Shown here one piece after another: positions 16,339-24,961 of a stretch of DNA of 64,000 nucleotides (positions are counted from its first letter, which is position 1; every line of letters starts with the position of its first letter). Under the pieces are notes generated by a model, which had not been told where the DNA came from, did not search any database, and saw only the letters and a program-made list of their open reading frames with translations. Position numbers and translations under genes: made by a program. This stretch comes from an uncultured Fibrobacter sp. (GTDB lineage Bacteria > Fibrobacterota > Fibrobacteria > Fibrobacterales > Fibrobacteraceae): the NCBI GenBank assembly GCA_900313675.1, contig OMSO01000001.1, forward strand, positions 62,001 through 126,000. The letters run 5' to 3'.

Positions 16339-19300
16339 ATGTTTCGTGTTTTTTCGTTTTGTCTTGTCCTGATTTTAAGCGTGACCACCACGGCATTTTC
16401 CCAGGTGACGTTCCCTCTGGGTTCCAACGTCGTCGACGTGACCAAGGCCCCCTATAGCGCCAAGGCCGACGGAAAGACCGACGACACCGAGGCTATCCAG
16501 AAAGCACTGAACGACCACCCCGATGGCGACTACATTATATACCTGCCCCATGGCATCTACAAGGTGACCAACACCCTGACCTGGCCCGCCAGCGAAAAGC
16601 CGGAACAGGCCTACAGCCGCACTATTTTGCAGGGGCAAAGCATTGGCGGCACCATTATCGCCCTGGCCGACGAATGCCAGGGGTTCACCAATCCCGATTT
16701 CCCGGCCCCGGTGCTGTTTACCGGCGAGGGCCCGGGACTCAAGCCCAGGAACTCCATCCGCGACATCACCATCCGCACGGGTAAAAAGAACGCCGGTGCC
16801 GTAGGTATCCGTTTCAACGCCGCCCAGCAGGGCACCATCAAGAACGTGAAGGTCTATTCCGGCGACAGCCTGGGCATTTACGGCATTGACCTGGGGCACA
16901 CCGAAAATATCGGCCCCCTTCTTCTCGAAAACGTAGAAATCCAGGGCTTTGAAACCGGCGTCTATGTTGCCGGCAAGACCAACAGCGTCACCCTGGAACA
17001 CGTGACCCTGGGCGGCCAAAAGAAGTACGGCCTGGAAAACGACGGTCAGGTAGTGTCCAGCCGCGGACTCCGCTTCAAGGGAGACGTGCCGGCAGTGTTC
17101 AACCACGGCGACGGAGCCTCCATGGTCCTGGTGGATGCCACCCTGGAATACAACCGTGTCAACAAGTCCAAGCCTGCGGCAGCCATCGAGAACGAAGGCA
17201 TGCTGTTTGCCCGTTCTGTAAATACCAGCCGTTTCGAGGAAAAAATCAAGAGCACCCCCAAGGCCGTTACCGAAACCTACGTCGGAAACGAGATCGTGGA
17301 ATTCGTGACCCAGGCTTCTCACCAGCTTTGCCACAGCCCCAAGCAGTCCATGAGGCTTCCTGTGGCGGAGACCCCGAACCTGAATGACCAGAAATCCGAC
17401 TCCTGGATTACTATCGCCGGGGACTACGGAGGAAAGATGAACACCGGTTCCGACGATGCCAAGGCCATACAAGACGCTATCGACGACGGTGCCGAAACGA
17501 TTTATTTCCCGCCGGGAGGTCGCTGGACCATCAACCGCGACATTTACCTGCGGAACCGTATCCGCCGGATTCTCGGTACCGAAGGCCGCATCGACGGTAA
17601 GGGCAAGTTCATTATCGAAGACGGAGCCTTCAACGAAATCACTATCGAGCGTTTCTCTGAATTTGGAAACGGAATCATCCACAAGAGCAAGCGCGCCGTG
17701 CTCCTCAAGAACATGATGTTCAAGTCTTTCGAGACCAACGAGCTGGGCGTAGGCGACATCTACATGGAAGACGTTGCGGTAGGTTCTATCCAGATCAACC
17801 AGCAGCACCTGTGGGGCCGCCAGGTCTCCATGTTCTCCGACACCAAGGGCGCAAAAATCCAGAACAACGGTGGCGACATCTGGATTCTGGGGCTTACCTC
17901 CAAGGACGGAAACACCATCTTGCAGAACTTCAACGAAGGTTCCGCCGAACTCCTGGGCGTGCTGGTCATCGCAAGCGACAAGGCCAAGACCACCCCCATG
18001 TTCATCAACGACAACGGAAGCCTTTCCATCGAAGGCCTCAAGGAAGTCCTCACCCGCGGAAACCCCTACAAGAAGATTGTGGAAGAATCCCGCATGGGTT
18101 CTGCCATCTACGCCCTCACGGACGCCGACCTTGAAAAGAACAGCACCGGCGGCGTGAACATGGCCCTTTACACCGGTTACGCCCCTAAGCAGGGCCAGAA
18201 CGAGGCCCCGAAGGTCTCCTTCGCCGACGAGATGATCGTGGTGCAGCCCGGCAAGATCCATCTGGTAGGTTCCGTAGAAGACGACGGTCGCGGTAACGGT
18301 CTCTGTAGGGACCCGGTCCTTTGGAAAAAAGGTGTAGGCCCCGGCAAGGTCATCTTCTCCGATACCGCCGAATACGAGACCGACGTTTCCTTTACAGGAA
18401 GCGGACGCTACAACTTGATTTTCAAGGCCGACGACGGTACCAAGACCGGCGCTGACACCGGCAAGGTCTATGTATTCGACAAGAAATACACCACCTTGGA
18501 CAACTCCGGAGACGGGGCCCCCAGCGGCAAGGGCGTAGACACCTGGATCTCGTCCTTCGACAACTTTACACCTCACAATACGGACGCCGCCCTCAGGGTG
18601 GCAAACGACACCAACGACGCAGGCAAGATTTACCTGAAGTTCGACCTGTCCGCCCTGCCGGGGCCCCTCTTTGACGCAGGCCTCAAGCTGGAATACAATG
18701 CGGATTCTCTCAAGAAGCCTGTTCAATTCAACATATTCGGCCTAAAAGAAACCGCAAGGGAAATGAACTATGGCGAAGGCAAGCTGGGCGTAGACTGGCG
18801 AGGCGACGAACTGACCTGGGAAAACGCTCCTGCCAACTTGCCCCAGCCCGGTGGACACTTCAACATCCGCAAGAACTCCGGCGGTGGCGTCGACACCAAG
18901 CACGCCGACTTCTTGGGGCTCATCACCTTGAACCCCAAGGCCCCGTTGGGAGCTTTCCTGCGCACTCCGACCCTGACGGAGTTCTTCAAGAGGAAGCACC
19001 CCTCCAATATGTACACGCTGATTCTCACCGCCGTAGACCCGGGCGAGACCATCATCCATTCCCATAACCAGAACAGGTCTCTCGCACCGGCACTTTACGT
19101 AGGCTACTTTGACAACACCCGTTCCGTGAGCGGCGACGTGATGGAAGGCGGTTACACGCTGACCAAGGTGCACATCGACATTTACTCCCTGGAATGCGAT
19201 TTCGATTTGACGGTAGGTTATCCGCAATTTGTGCAGATTGAAATCGTAAACGAATTCGGGCGCCGCATGCTCATGGTTGCCGCCCGAGAACTTGCCGGAG

Positions 19301-19413
19301 AAAAGAAAACCCACTTCAAGTTCAAGGCCCACGAGTTCCCCACGGGCAAGTACACCTTGAAGGTCAACGGCGAAGCCTTTAGCGCAGAACAGAAGTTCTA
19401 CATCTTGAACTAG
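16339..19413 (+). CDS. Large secreted pectate-lyase-fold (beta-helix) protein
   Basis: A 1024-residue secreted protein with a signal peptide (MFRVFSFCLVLILSVTTTAFSQ). Two beta-helix regions each begin with the pectate-lyase-3/GH55-like opening: VTKAPYSAKADGKTDDTEAIQKAL near 33 and, shorter, GSDDAKAIQDAIDDGAETIYFPPG near 375. Around 720-860 there is a DNRLRE/CBM96-like region (TWISSFDNF, IYLKFDLSALPG, ELTWENAP). The last about 90 residues form a separate beta domain (FPTGKYTLKVNGE) that might be an export or anchoring signal. It is probably a polysaccharide-acting or polysaccharide-binding surface protein. No catalytic residues can be assigned with confidence. A lipoprotein gene follows 12 bp downstream. 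Confidence 0.75.
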   Translation: MFRVFSFCLVLILSVTTTAFSQVTFPLGSNVVDVTKAPYSAKADGKTDDTEAIQKALNDHPDGDYIIYLPHGIYKVTNTLTWPASEKPEQAYSRTILQGQSIGGTIIALADECQGFTNPDFPAPVLFTGEGPGLKPRNSIRDITIRTGKKNAGAVGIRFNAAQQGTIKNVKVYSGDSLGIYGIDLGHTENIGPLLLENVEIQGFETGVYVAGKTNSVTLEHVTLGGQKKYGLENDGQVVSSRGLRFKGDVPAVFNHGDGASMVLVDATLEYNRVNKSKPAAAIENEGMLFARSVNTSRFEEKIKSTPKAVTETYVGNEIVEFVTQASHQLCHSPKQSMRLPVAETPNLNDQKSDSWITIAGDYGGKMNTGSDDAKAIQDAIDDGAETIYFPPGGRWTINRDIYLRNRIRRILGTEGRIDGKGKFIIEDGAFNEITIERFSEFGNGIIHKSKRAVLLKNMMFKSFETNELGVGDIYMEDVAVGSIQINQQHLWGRQVSMFSDTKGAKIQNNGGDIWILGLTSKDGNTILQNFNEGSAELLGVLVIASDKAKTTPMFINDNGSLSIEGLKEVLTRGNPYKKIVEESRMGSAIYALTDADLEKNSTGGVNMALYTGYAPKQGQNEAPKVSFADEMIVVQPGKIHLVGSVEDDGRGNGLCRDPVLWKKGVGPGKVIFSDTAEYETDVSFTGSGRYNLIFKADDGTKTGADTGKVYVFDKKYTTLDNSGDGAPSGKGVDTWISSFDNFTPHNTDAALRVANDTNDAGKIYLKFDLSALPGPLFDAGLKLEYNADSLKKPVQFNIFGLKETAREMNYGEGKLGVDWRGDELTWENAPANLPQPGGHFNIRKNSGGGVDTKHADFLGLITLNPKAPLGAFLRTPTLTEFFKRKHPSNMYTLILTAVDPGETIIHSHNQNRSLAPALYVGYFDNTRSVSGDVMEGGYTLTKVHIDIYSLECDFDLTVGYPQFVQIEIVNEFGRRMLMVAARELAGEKKTHFKFKAHEFPTGKYTLKVNGEAFSAEQKFYILN

Positions 19414-19425
19414 GACGGCTCTACG

Positions 19426-21090
19426 ATGAAAAGATTGTTTTTTACCCTGCTTTCCGCAACAGCCCTGTCGCTCCTCGCCTGCAGCGAATCGAGCCACACC
19501 AACAATTCGGACATCAACAGCGGTGACGGCGAATACGCCGACAGTTCCTTTTATTCCAGTTCGGGCACCAGCAACCGTGCCGACATCGACTACGACGACG
19601 ATATCGTTTTGGATGACACCACCAACATCTATATCCAGCGGCCTGTGACGGATTCCACCGGCAAGGCGGAATGTCCCGAGAAGACTCTTTGCATTGATTC
19701 CCTGACAAAAGAAATTAACCTGTACCTTGGCAACCTGAAGAAGGGTGACCGCATAAGTATTTGGGCCGCCACCAGCGGCATGACAAACGACACCATGCGT
19801 GTGATGAGCGAACTGGGGCAGACCATGCACCCCATGCTTCCCAGGTGCGTTTCGGACAACTGCACCTTTGAATCTTTCGTGATTCCCGGTGACGGTGCCG
19901 ACATGGAAAAGAACCAGTTCGTGATTTTTGAAGACGGCTACTACTACGTGCATCTAGAGGCAACCTTCAGCGACATGGCTCACTGGCGCCTGTACACCCA
20001 TGTGGACAACGGCTACTACAAATACACCGGCGATACAAACAAGGTAAGCATCTCCCTAAAAGAGAACCTCCGAGGGATTCTCAAAATCGGGAACTCTCCC
20101 GACAGCATCAGGTTCAATTTTGCGGCAGCCATCGGCCACAGCGTCACCATCAAGGCTGAAGGCGAATGGATTAACAAGCTGGACCTGCGCCAAGAGGGCA
20201 AGTCCATCGCAAGCGAAAAGGACACACTGGACAGAACCATGCTCACCGACGATTCCACCCATTGGGAGTTGGTGATAGCCCCCGAAAAGATTTCCAACTA
20301 CCAGACAGGCCCCTATGCGAGCTTTACCATTCAGTCCAGCAACCGCAAGCTTTCTCAAGGCGAATACTTCGCACTCCCCGATTCCCTGGGCAAGGCCGGC
20401 GAGTTCCTGAAAAAGACCCGCGCAAAGATTGACGCCTTCGAACTAAGGCAAGACCAGTACGTGTGGCTTGGGGACTTCAAGAAGGGCGATACCCTGGTGG
20501 TGGAACACATGTTCAAGGGTTACGGCAAGCGTTCAACCAAGCCCTTCACCGTCATCGACTACAGTGTTCTCGGCAAGGGAGGCAAGTCCCTCAAGACCCT
20601 CTCTGAAGAAAACCTGGGATACAAGGTGGAAAGCGACGGCCCCGTCTATTTCCATTTCCAGATGGTCAACAGCCAGAACACACCCGACGCCAAGGAGCTG
20701 GAGCTGTACACCCTGCTTAAAAGGCCCGGCTCCCTTACCAAATTCAACTTCTATGACGCCTCGGCCAAAAAGGCGATAGACACACTGAAGGTAAGCGAAG
20801 ACCAGGAACTGAAGTTGGACGACATGGCGTTTGAATCGACCCCCACCAGCACAAAGAACGGGGCAGTGAACTGGATTATCCCCTGCGGGGACTGGATGGT
20901 GCTGGGCAACGTGAATTATGACAGTTGCGAGGGCAACACCAAGGGCGAACTGAAGGTGGAATCCACCGAAAATACCGGTGACGCCAAGATACTGATTGTA
21001 AGCGGAGGCTCCGGAAATTCGGCAAAACTCATCGCCGAAAGCCTTCTGGACCCCCAAAAGCGGGATACTTTGCACATCGTGGTGAAGTAG
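19426..21090 (+). CDS. Large lipoprotein of unknown function
   Basis: A 554-residue predicted lipoprotein with lipobox LLAC (Cys19). It is followed by a Ser/Asn/Asp-rich, disordered stretch to about residue 60 and then repeated beta-rich segments of similar character (LYLGNLKKGDRISIWA, AFELRQDQYVWLGDFKKGDTLVVEH). The repeated GxxKKGD turns suggest tandem pre-peptidase-like or C2-like domains. It lies 12 bp after the beta-helix gene, so the pair is probably one transcription unit acting at the cell surface. I do not recognise the family. Confidence 0.65.
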   Translation: MKRLFFTLLSATALSLLACSESSHTNNSDINSGDGEYADSSFYSSSGTSNRADIDYDDDIVLDDTTNIYIQRPVTDSTGKAECPEKTLCIDSLTKEINLYLGNLKKGDRISIWAATSGMTNDTMRVMSELGQTMHPMLPRCVSDNCTFESFVIPGDGADMEKNQFVIFEDGYYYVHLEATFSDMAHWRLYTHVDNGYYKYTGDTNKVSISLKENLRGILKIGNSPDSIRFNFAAAIGHSVTIKAEGEWINKLDLRQEGKSIASEKDTLDRTMLTDDSTHWELVIAPEKISNYQTGPYASFTIQSSNRKLSQGEYFALPDSLGKAGEFLKKTRAKIDAFELRQDQYVWLGDFKKGDTLVVEHMFKGYGKRSTKPFTVIDYSVLGKGGKSLKTLSEENLGYKVESDGPVYFHFQMVNSQNTPDAKELELYTLLKRPGSLTKFNFYDASAKKAIDTLKVSEDQELKLDDMAFESTPTSTKNGAVNWIIPCGDWMVLGNVNYDSCEGNTKGELKVESTENTGDAKILIVSGGSGNSAKLIAESLLDPQKRDTLHIVVK

Positions 21091-21116
21091 GCCCTTGAAA
21101 TTAAAGCCCCAAAATT

Positions 21117-21169
21117 CTATTATTGGGGCTCACTCTTGCAAGTCGCGCCAAGCTCTGCCAATTTGCAAG
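21117..21169 (+). promoter_or_regulatory. rpsD promoter region and leader hairpin
   Basis: A promoter-like TATTATTG lies within a GCCCCA/TGGGGC inverted repeat. Downstream, CTTGCAA (21135-21141) can pair with TTGCAAG (21163-21169) to give a leader hairpin ending about 32 bases before the rpsD ATG. S4 autoregulates its own message in several bacteria, so this is a candidate feedback element. That role is inference. Confidence 0.4.
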
Positions 21170-21201
21170 CATAACCAAAGAGCTTCCTTACGAGGTACAA
21201 T

Positions 21202-21807
21202 ATGTCGTCCTTCCGCGGACCTAAAGGTAAAGTCGCACGCTCTCTCGGCGTTGCCGTCTCCCAGAAAACTCAAAAGGCCCTTGACCGCCGTAACTTCGCT
21301 CCTGGCCAGCATGGTCAGAACCGCAAGAAGTCTGCTTCTGTGTACAAGCAGCAGTTGGTGGAAAAGCAGCGTCTCCGTTTCACCTACAACATTTCCGAAG
21401 CCCAGTTGGCCAAGGCTTACAAAGAAGCCAACCGTCGCGAAGGTTCTGCCGGTGACAACCTGATGATTCTTCTGGAAACCCGCCTTGACGCTCTCGTCTA
21501 TCGCATGGGTTTTGCCCGCACCATTTTCGCCGCCCGTCAGTATGTGGCCCACGGTCACTTCTCCGTGAACGGCGTCCGTAGCTTCTCCCCCAGCCGCCTG
21601 GTCAAGGCCGGCGACGTGATCGCCGTGCGCGAACGTTCCAAGGAACACGTGCAGATCAAGGAAGCTATCGCCAACGCTCCTGCCGCTCCGGAATACCTTT
21701 CCGTTGATGCCGGCAAGATGGAAGGCACCCTGGTGAAGCTCCCCCTCCGCGACCAGATTCCCGTTCAGCTCGAAGAACAGCTGGTGGTGGAATACTACTC
21801 CAGGTAG
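21202..21807 (+). CDS. rpsD: 30S ribosomal protein S4
   Basis: Primary rRNA-binding protein that starts assembly of the 30S body near the 5' domain of 16S rRNA. The 201-residue length, NFAPGQHGQ motif, central RLDALVYRMGFA and S4 RNA-binding domain (VNGVRSFSPSRLVKAGDVIAV, in pieces) are diagnostic. The N-terminal zinc-binding cysteines of some S4 proteins are absent, so this is the zinc-free form. It stands alone outside an alpha-operon-like cluster, with its own leader and a strong terminator. A GAGGT site precedes the ATG. Confidence 0.97.
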   Translation: MSSFRGPKGKVARSLGVAVSQKTQKALDRRNFAPGQHGQNRKKSASVYKQQLVEKQRLRFTYNISEAQLAKAYKEANRREGSAGDNLMILLETRLDALVYRMGFARTIFAARQYVAHGHFSVNGVRSFSPSRLVKAGDVIAVRERSKEHVQIKEAIANAPAAPEYLSVDAGKMEGTLVKLPLRDQIPVQLEEQLVVEYYSR

Positions 21808-21824
21808 TGAGAGTTGCAAGTTTA

Positions 21825-21855
21825 AAACGTCCGGCGCAAGTCGGGCGTTTTTTTT
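21825..21855 (+). terminator. rpsD terminator
   Basis: AACG-T-CCG pairs with CGG-G-CGTT around a GCGCAAGT-type loop and is followed by eight T residues. Confidence 0.85.
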
Positions 21856-21880
21856 ACGCCGATTTTTCTAAATTAGCGGC

Positions 21881-22210
21881 ATGACTCAGAGAAATTCCTT
21901 TGCACGCTTGTTGCTTTTTATCGTGCTCGGCCTGATTATCGGCGGAGTACTTGGTGAATGCCTAGGGCTCCTGTTCGGGGAACTGGGCGAACTGATGAAC
22001 GCCGGCGGATACGACAATATTGTCCGCAACTTCTTCGTGGCCTCTTTCGACCTGAATCTCGGATTCTTGGGCGACAAGGCGGACCCGGTGGTCATCGACC
22101 TCTACATGGTAAAATTTGCGCTTGGCCTCGGCCTCAAGATTAACGTCGTGAGCATCGTGGGCATGGTTCTCGCCATCTACATTATGAAATGGTCCGGAGG
22201 AAACAGGTAA
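21881..22210 (+). CDS. DUF4321 small membrane protein
   Basis: A 109-residue protein with an N-terminal membrane segment (LLLFIVLGLIIGGVLGECLG, about 10-29) and a second near the C-terminus (VSIVGMVLAIYIM). It matches the pattern of DUF4321, a two-helix family of unknown function often encoded beside gatA, as here. A TAAATT box ends 6 bp before the ATG, leaving no room for a ribosome-binding site, so the message may be leaderless. Its TAA overlaps the gatA ATG as TAATG, indicating coupled translation. Confidence 0.75.
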   Translation: MTQRNSFARLLLFIVLGLIIGGVLGECLGLLFGELGELMNAGGYDNIVRNFFVASFDLNLGFLGDKADPVVIDLYMVKFALGLGLKINVVSIVGMVLAIYIMKWSGGNR

Positions 22211-23628
22211 TGGATACCATCCAAGATTTACAGGAACAGCTGAAAAGCGGGAAGACGACAGCCGAAGGGCTGGTGCAGTCCGCCCTCAGCAAGATTGACG
22301 CTACCAAGGACTTGAACGCCTATATTTCTGTTCTTAACGAACGGGCGCTGGTCCGGGCCAAAGAAAGCGACAAGCGCCGCGCCGAAGGCAAGACCCTGGG
22401 TGCGCTGGACGGGATTCCCGTAGCCGTGAAGGACAACATGTGCATCGAAGGCACCCGCACTACGGCAGCCTCCAAGATTCTCGAAAACTTTGTAGCCCCC
22501 TACACCGCCACCGCCATCGAAAAGCTGGAAGCGGCAGGTGCCGTCATCGTGGGCAAGACCAACATGGACGAATTCGCCATGGGCTCTAGCAACGAGACCT
22601 CTTACTTCGGTCCTGTGAAGAACCCGCTGGACAGTTCCCGCGTACCGGGAGGTTCCTCCGGAGGCTCGGCCGTAGCCGTGGCCTCGGGCACGGTCCCCTG
22701 TGCTCTGGGCTCCGATACCGGCGGATCTATCCGTCAGCCTGCCGCCTGCACAGGGGTGGTGGGCCTTAAGCCCACCTACGGCCGCGTGTCCCGCTACGGT
22801 CTTCTGGCTTACGCCAGCAGCCTGGACCAGATCGGTCCCTTCGGTGCCACCGTCGCCGACTGCGCAACACTGCTTTCGGCCATCTGCGGAATCGACCCTC
22901 ACGACAACACCACCAGCGCAAGGCCTACCGAAGATTTCGGCGCAAAGCTTGACGCAGGCATCAAGGGCAAGGTCATCGGTGTTCCGAAGGAATACTTCGG
23001 CGAAGGCCTGGACAAGGACTGCAAGGCCGCCATCGAAGGCATGCTCAAGAAGATGGAAGCCGAAGGCGCCACCCTGAAAGAGGTGAGCCTCCCCCACATC
23101 AGCTACGCCGTGTCCAGCTACTACATCATCGCTACCGCCGAAGCCAGTTCCAACTTGAGCCGCTACGACGGCGTGCGCTACGGCTACCGGAGCAAGGATG
23201 CCCGCAAGCTGTTCGACCTTTACGCCAAGTCCAGAAGCGAAGGTTTCGGCAAGGAAGTCCAGCGCCGGATTCTGCTGGGCAGCTACGTGCTCAGCGCAGG
23301 CTTCTACGACGCCTACTACGTGCAAGCCCAGAAGGTGCGCCGCCTCATTACCGACGACTTCAACAAGGCCTTTGAAAGCTGCGACGTGATTGCAAGCCCC
23401 GCCATGCCTGGGCTTCCGCTGAAGTGCGGCATGAACGAATCCGACCCCATGGCCGTTTACCTCAGCGACATCTACACCGTGAGCCTGAACCTTGCTGGGC
23501 TTCCGGGCGTAACGGTTCCCTGCGGAATGGCAGGCGGGTTGCCTGTAGGCCTGCAGTGGATCGGCAAGCCCTTCATGGAAGCGGACCTGCTTTCCGTTGC
23601 CGCCGCAACGGAGCGTTTGAACAAGTAA
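22210..23628 (+). CDS. gatA: Asp-tRNA(Asn)/Glu-tRNA(Gln) amidotransferase subunit A
   Basis: Glutaminase subunit of GatCAB, which supplies ammonia to convert mischarged Glu-tRNA-Gln and Asp-tRNA-Asn. The 472-residue amidase-signature protein has Lys74 (VAVKDNM), cis-Ser149 (PGGSSGGS) and nucleophile Ser173 (SDTGGSIRQPAA). The 75- and 24-residue spacings are those of known GatA. The start at 22210 overlaps the preceding stop (TAATG); an in-frame ATG at 22189 would lie inside the DUF4321 gene. gatC is at 37.9 kb, and gatB is not in the window, so the complex is split over the genome. Confidence 0.95.
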   Translation: MDTIQDLQEQLKSGKTTAEGLVQSALSKIDATKDLNAYISVLNERALVRAKESDKRRAEGKTLGALDGIPVAVKDNMCIEGTRTTAASKILENFVAPYTATAIEKLEAAGAVIVGKTNMDEFAMGSSNETSYFGPVKNPLDSSRVPGGSSGGSAVAVASGTVPCALGSDTGGSIRQPAACTGVVGLKPTYGRVSRYGLLAYASSLDQIGPFGATVADCATLLSAICGIDPHDNTTSARPTEDFGAKLDAGIKGKVIGVPKEYFGEGLDKDCKAAIEGMLKKMEAEGATLKEVSLPHISYAVSSYYIIATAEASSNLSRYDGVRYGYRSKDARKLFDLYAKSRSEGFGKEVQRRILLGSYVLSAGFYDAYYVQAQKVRRLITDDFNKAFESCDVIASPAMPGLPLKCGMNESDPMAVYLSDIYTVSLNLAGLPGVTVPCGMAGGLPVGLQWIGKPFMEADLLSVAAATERLNK

Positions 23629-23649
23629 TCCGCTAAAAATATCGAAAAG

Positions 23650-23681
23650 AACTGTGCCGAACAAACGGTACAGTTTTTTTT
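23650..23681 (+). terminator. gatA terminator
   Basis: AACTGTGCCG pairs with CGGTACAGTT (one mismatch) around a short A-rich loop, followed by a run of T residues. Confidence 0.85.
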
Positions 23682-23687
23682 GCGCAT

Positions 23688-24332
23688 TTACAGCGCAAAC
23701 AGCGCGACGGCCATGAACAGGAATACCGCACCGGAGAACCAGTTCAGGTTGCGGTTCGCCTTGGGGCTGTTCAGCATGAACTTCTTGACCGCACCCGCCA
23801 GAAGCGCAACCGTTCCGAACACGATGAAGGTGGCCACCACGAATTCCGACCCGAGAATCAACATCTGGACCGACGGGCTCAAGGGGCTGTCCATCTTTAC
23901 CGCAGGCGGGATAAACGACAGCGCGAAAAGTATCGCCTTCGGGTTCGTGAGGTTCATGATGATGCCCCGCAAGTAGAGCCTGCGGGCCGACACCACTCCT
24001 ACACGCCTCTCGTCTGTAGGGCTCTGCCCGTTCTCTCGTCTCTCGTCTAAAGCAACTACCCCCGCTCGTACCTGAAAGCTCTTGTAGGCCAGATACACCA
24101 GGTAGGCAGCGCCCAAGCATTGGATCACGAAAAACGCCACAGGGCTTGCGGCAATCAGGGCAGACACGCCCACCACCAAAAGCCCCGTCTGCACCATTAT
24201 CCCCGTACACAGTCCGCAAATAATGCAAAAGCCGGCCTTGGCACCGTGAGTAGCGCTCTGGGCCAGCACAAACAAATTATCCGGCCCGGGAGCGAGGGCG
24301 ACAACGATGGCGGCGATGAAAAATTCCAGCAT
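23688..24332 (-). CDS. LysE/RhtB-family amino-acid exporter
   Basis: A six-helix inner-membrane exporter of 214 residues. The opening FFIAAIVVALAPGPDNLFVLAQS carries the PGPD signature of the family, and the second half has NLTNPKAILFALSFIPP. Substrates are typically lysine, arginine, homoserine or threonine, and the sequence does not decide which. An unusual hydrophilic stretch at about residues 96-122 (DERRENGQSP...DERRV) is encoded by a 7-bp tandem repeat (GACGAGA)n of the kind otherwise found between genes here. It falls in the cytoplasmic loop between the helical triplets, where an insertion may be tolerated. The gene is convergent with gatA. Confidence 0.85.
   Translation of the reverse strand: MLEFFIAAIVVALAPGPDNLFVLAQSATHGAKAGFCIICGLCTGIMVQTGLLVVGVSALIAASPVAFFVIQCLGAAYLVYLAYKSFQVRAGVVALDERRENGQSPTDERRVGVVSARRLYLRGIIMNLTNPKAILFALSFIPPAVKMDSPLSPSVQMLILGSEFVVATFIVFGTVALLAGAVKKFMLNSPKANRNLNWFSGAVFLFMAVALFAL
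24001..24053. repeat. Heptamer repeat inside the lysE-like gene
   Basis: CTCTCGT units (GACGAGA on the coding strand) recur in 7-base steps, most clearly at 24031-24050. The reading frame stays open through them. Confidence 0.5.
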
Positions 24333-24358
24333 AAAAAACAGCGGTAAGTGGACTTGGG

Positions 24359-24790
24359 CTACAAGCTTTCCAGGAACTTTTCGGCATCCATTTCGTCAAG
24401 GTCTTTCTGCAACTGCTCCAAAGCCTCGTCCGTAATGGCCACGGCCCTGCGGGCATCCCTGTCGCCGGCCGTTCCGCGACCATCGCCCCCACCGGACTGA
24501 CCGACACGCTCTTCTGCCAAGGCATTGGACGCATCCACCATACGGCGCAGCGAATCCGCCACCTCCTTCACCGAGGCGTCGTTACTCACCACCACGTCCA
24601 GCACCTTGGAAAGCCGCTTGCGAAGCCCTGCAAACTCGTCCCTGTCCAGCTCGGCGGTTTCTCCCCCGTAATACATCAACGGGGTCTTGCACCTGACGCA
24701 AGAAAACACCATCATGCTGGAAGGCTCGCCCTTCACCATGACCTGGAAAGAAGACCCGCAATGGGGGCAGTTGATATGCAGTTCGCTCAT
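24359..24790 (-). CDS. Zinc-ribbon protein of unknown function
   Basis: A 143-residue protein with an N-terminal C-x2-C ... C-x2-C zinc ribbon (Cys8, Cys11, Cys31, Cys34) of the MJ0042/DUF-type kind. A helical, charged region follows (about 45-100), then a Gly-rich linker (GQSGGGDGRG) and an acidic C-terminal helix. No enzymatic motif is visible. Such ribbons often bind nucleic acid or proteins. The promoter-like TACATTAT lies a few bases before the ATG, again implying a very short leader. Its partner is unknown. Confidence 0.65.
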   Translation of the reverse strand: MSELHINCPHCGSSFQVMVKGEPSSMMVFSCVRCKTPLMYYGGETAELDRDEFAGLRKRLSKVLDVVVSNDASVKEVADSLRRMVDASNALAEERVGQSGGGDGRGTAGDRDARRAVAITDEALEQLQKDLDEMDAEKFLESL

Positions 24791-24920
24791 GATCTATAAT
24801 GTAGAAATTTTAGATAACCCAAGCCAACGCCACTACATTATTTTATTTTTCTCTTGTCTGATGATTCAACATAAGGGAGATGTTCGCCTTCGCGGACATG
24901 ACAAACCAAACCTTTTCGAC

Positions 24921-24960
24921 TCTAACCTCTAGTTCCTAGATCCTAGCCACTATCAACTAC
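24921..24960. repeat. Degenerate 7-bp tandem repeat before mraY
   Basis: Reads CTAACCT CTAGTTC CTAGATC CTAGCCA CTATCAA in exact 7-base steps, running up to the mraY start codon. The rest of the gap (24791-24920) shows no gene. Confidence 0.65.
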
Positions 24961-24961
24961 T

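Noticed and set aside
16375-18726. 783-codon open frame antisense to the beta-helix protein
   Set aside because: It is a shadow of the high-GC third-position bias of the real gene; no ribosome-binding site or recognisable domain, while the plus frame has a signal peptide and known folds.
19000-19413. Type IX secretion C-terminal domain on the 1024-residue protein
   Set aside because: The C-terminus is beta-rich and ends in a Gly-Lys-Tyr-type strand pair, but the conserved T9SS motifs could not be matched convincingly by eye.
22228-24228. 666-codon open frame antisense to gatA and across the terminator
   Set aside because: It runs through gatA, its terminator and the lysE-like gene with no domain content; gatA has all catalytic residues.
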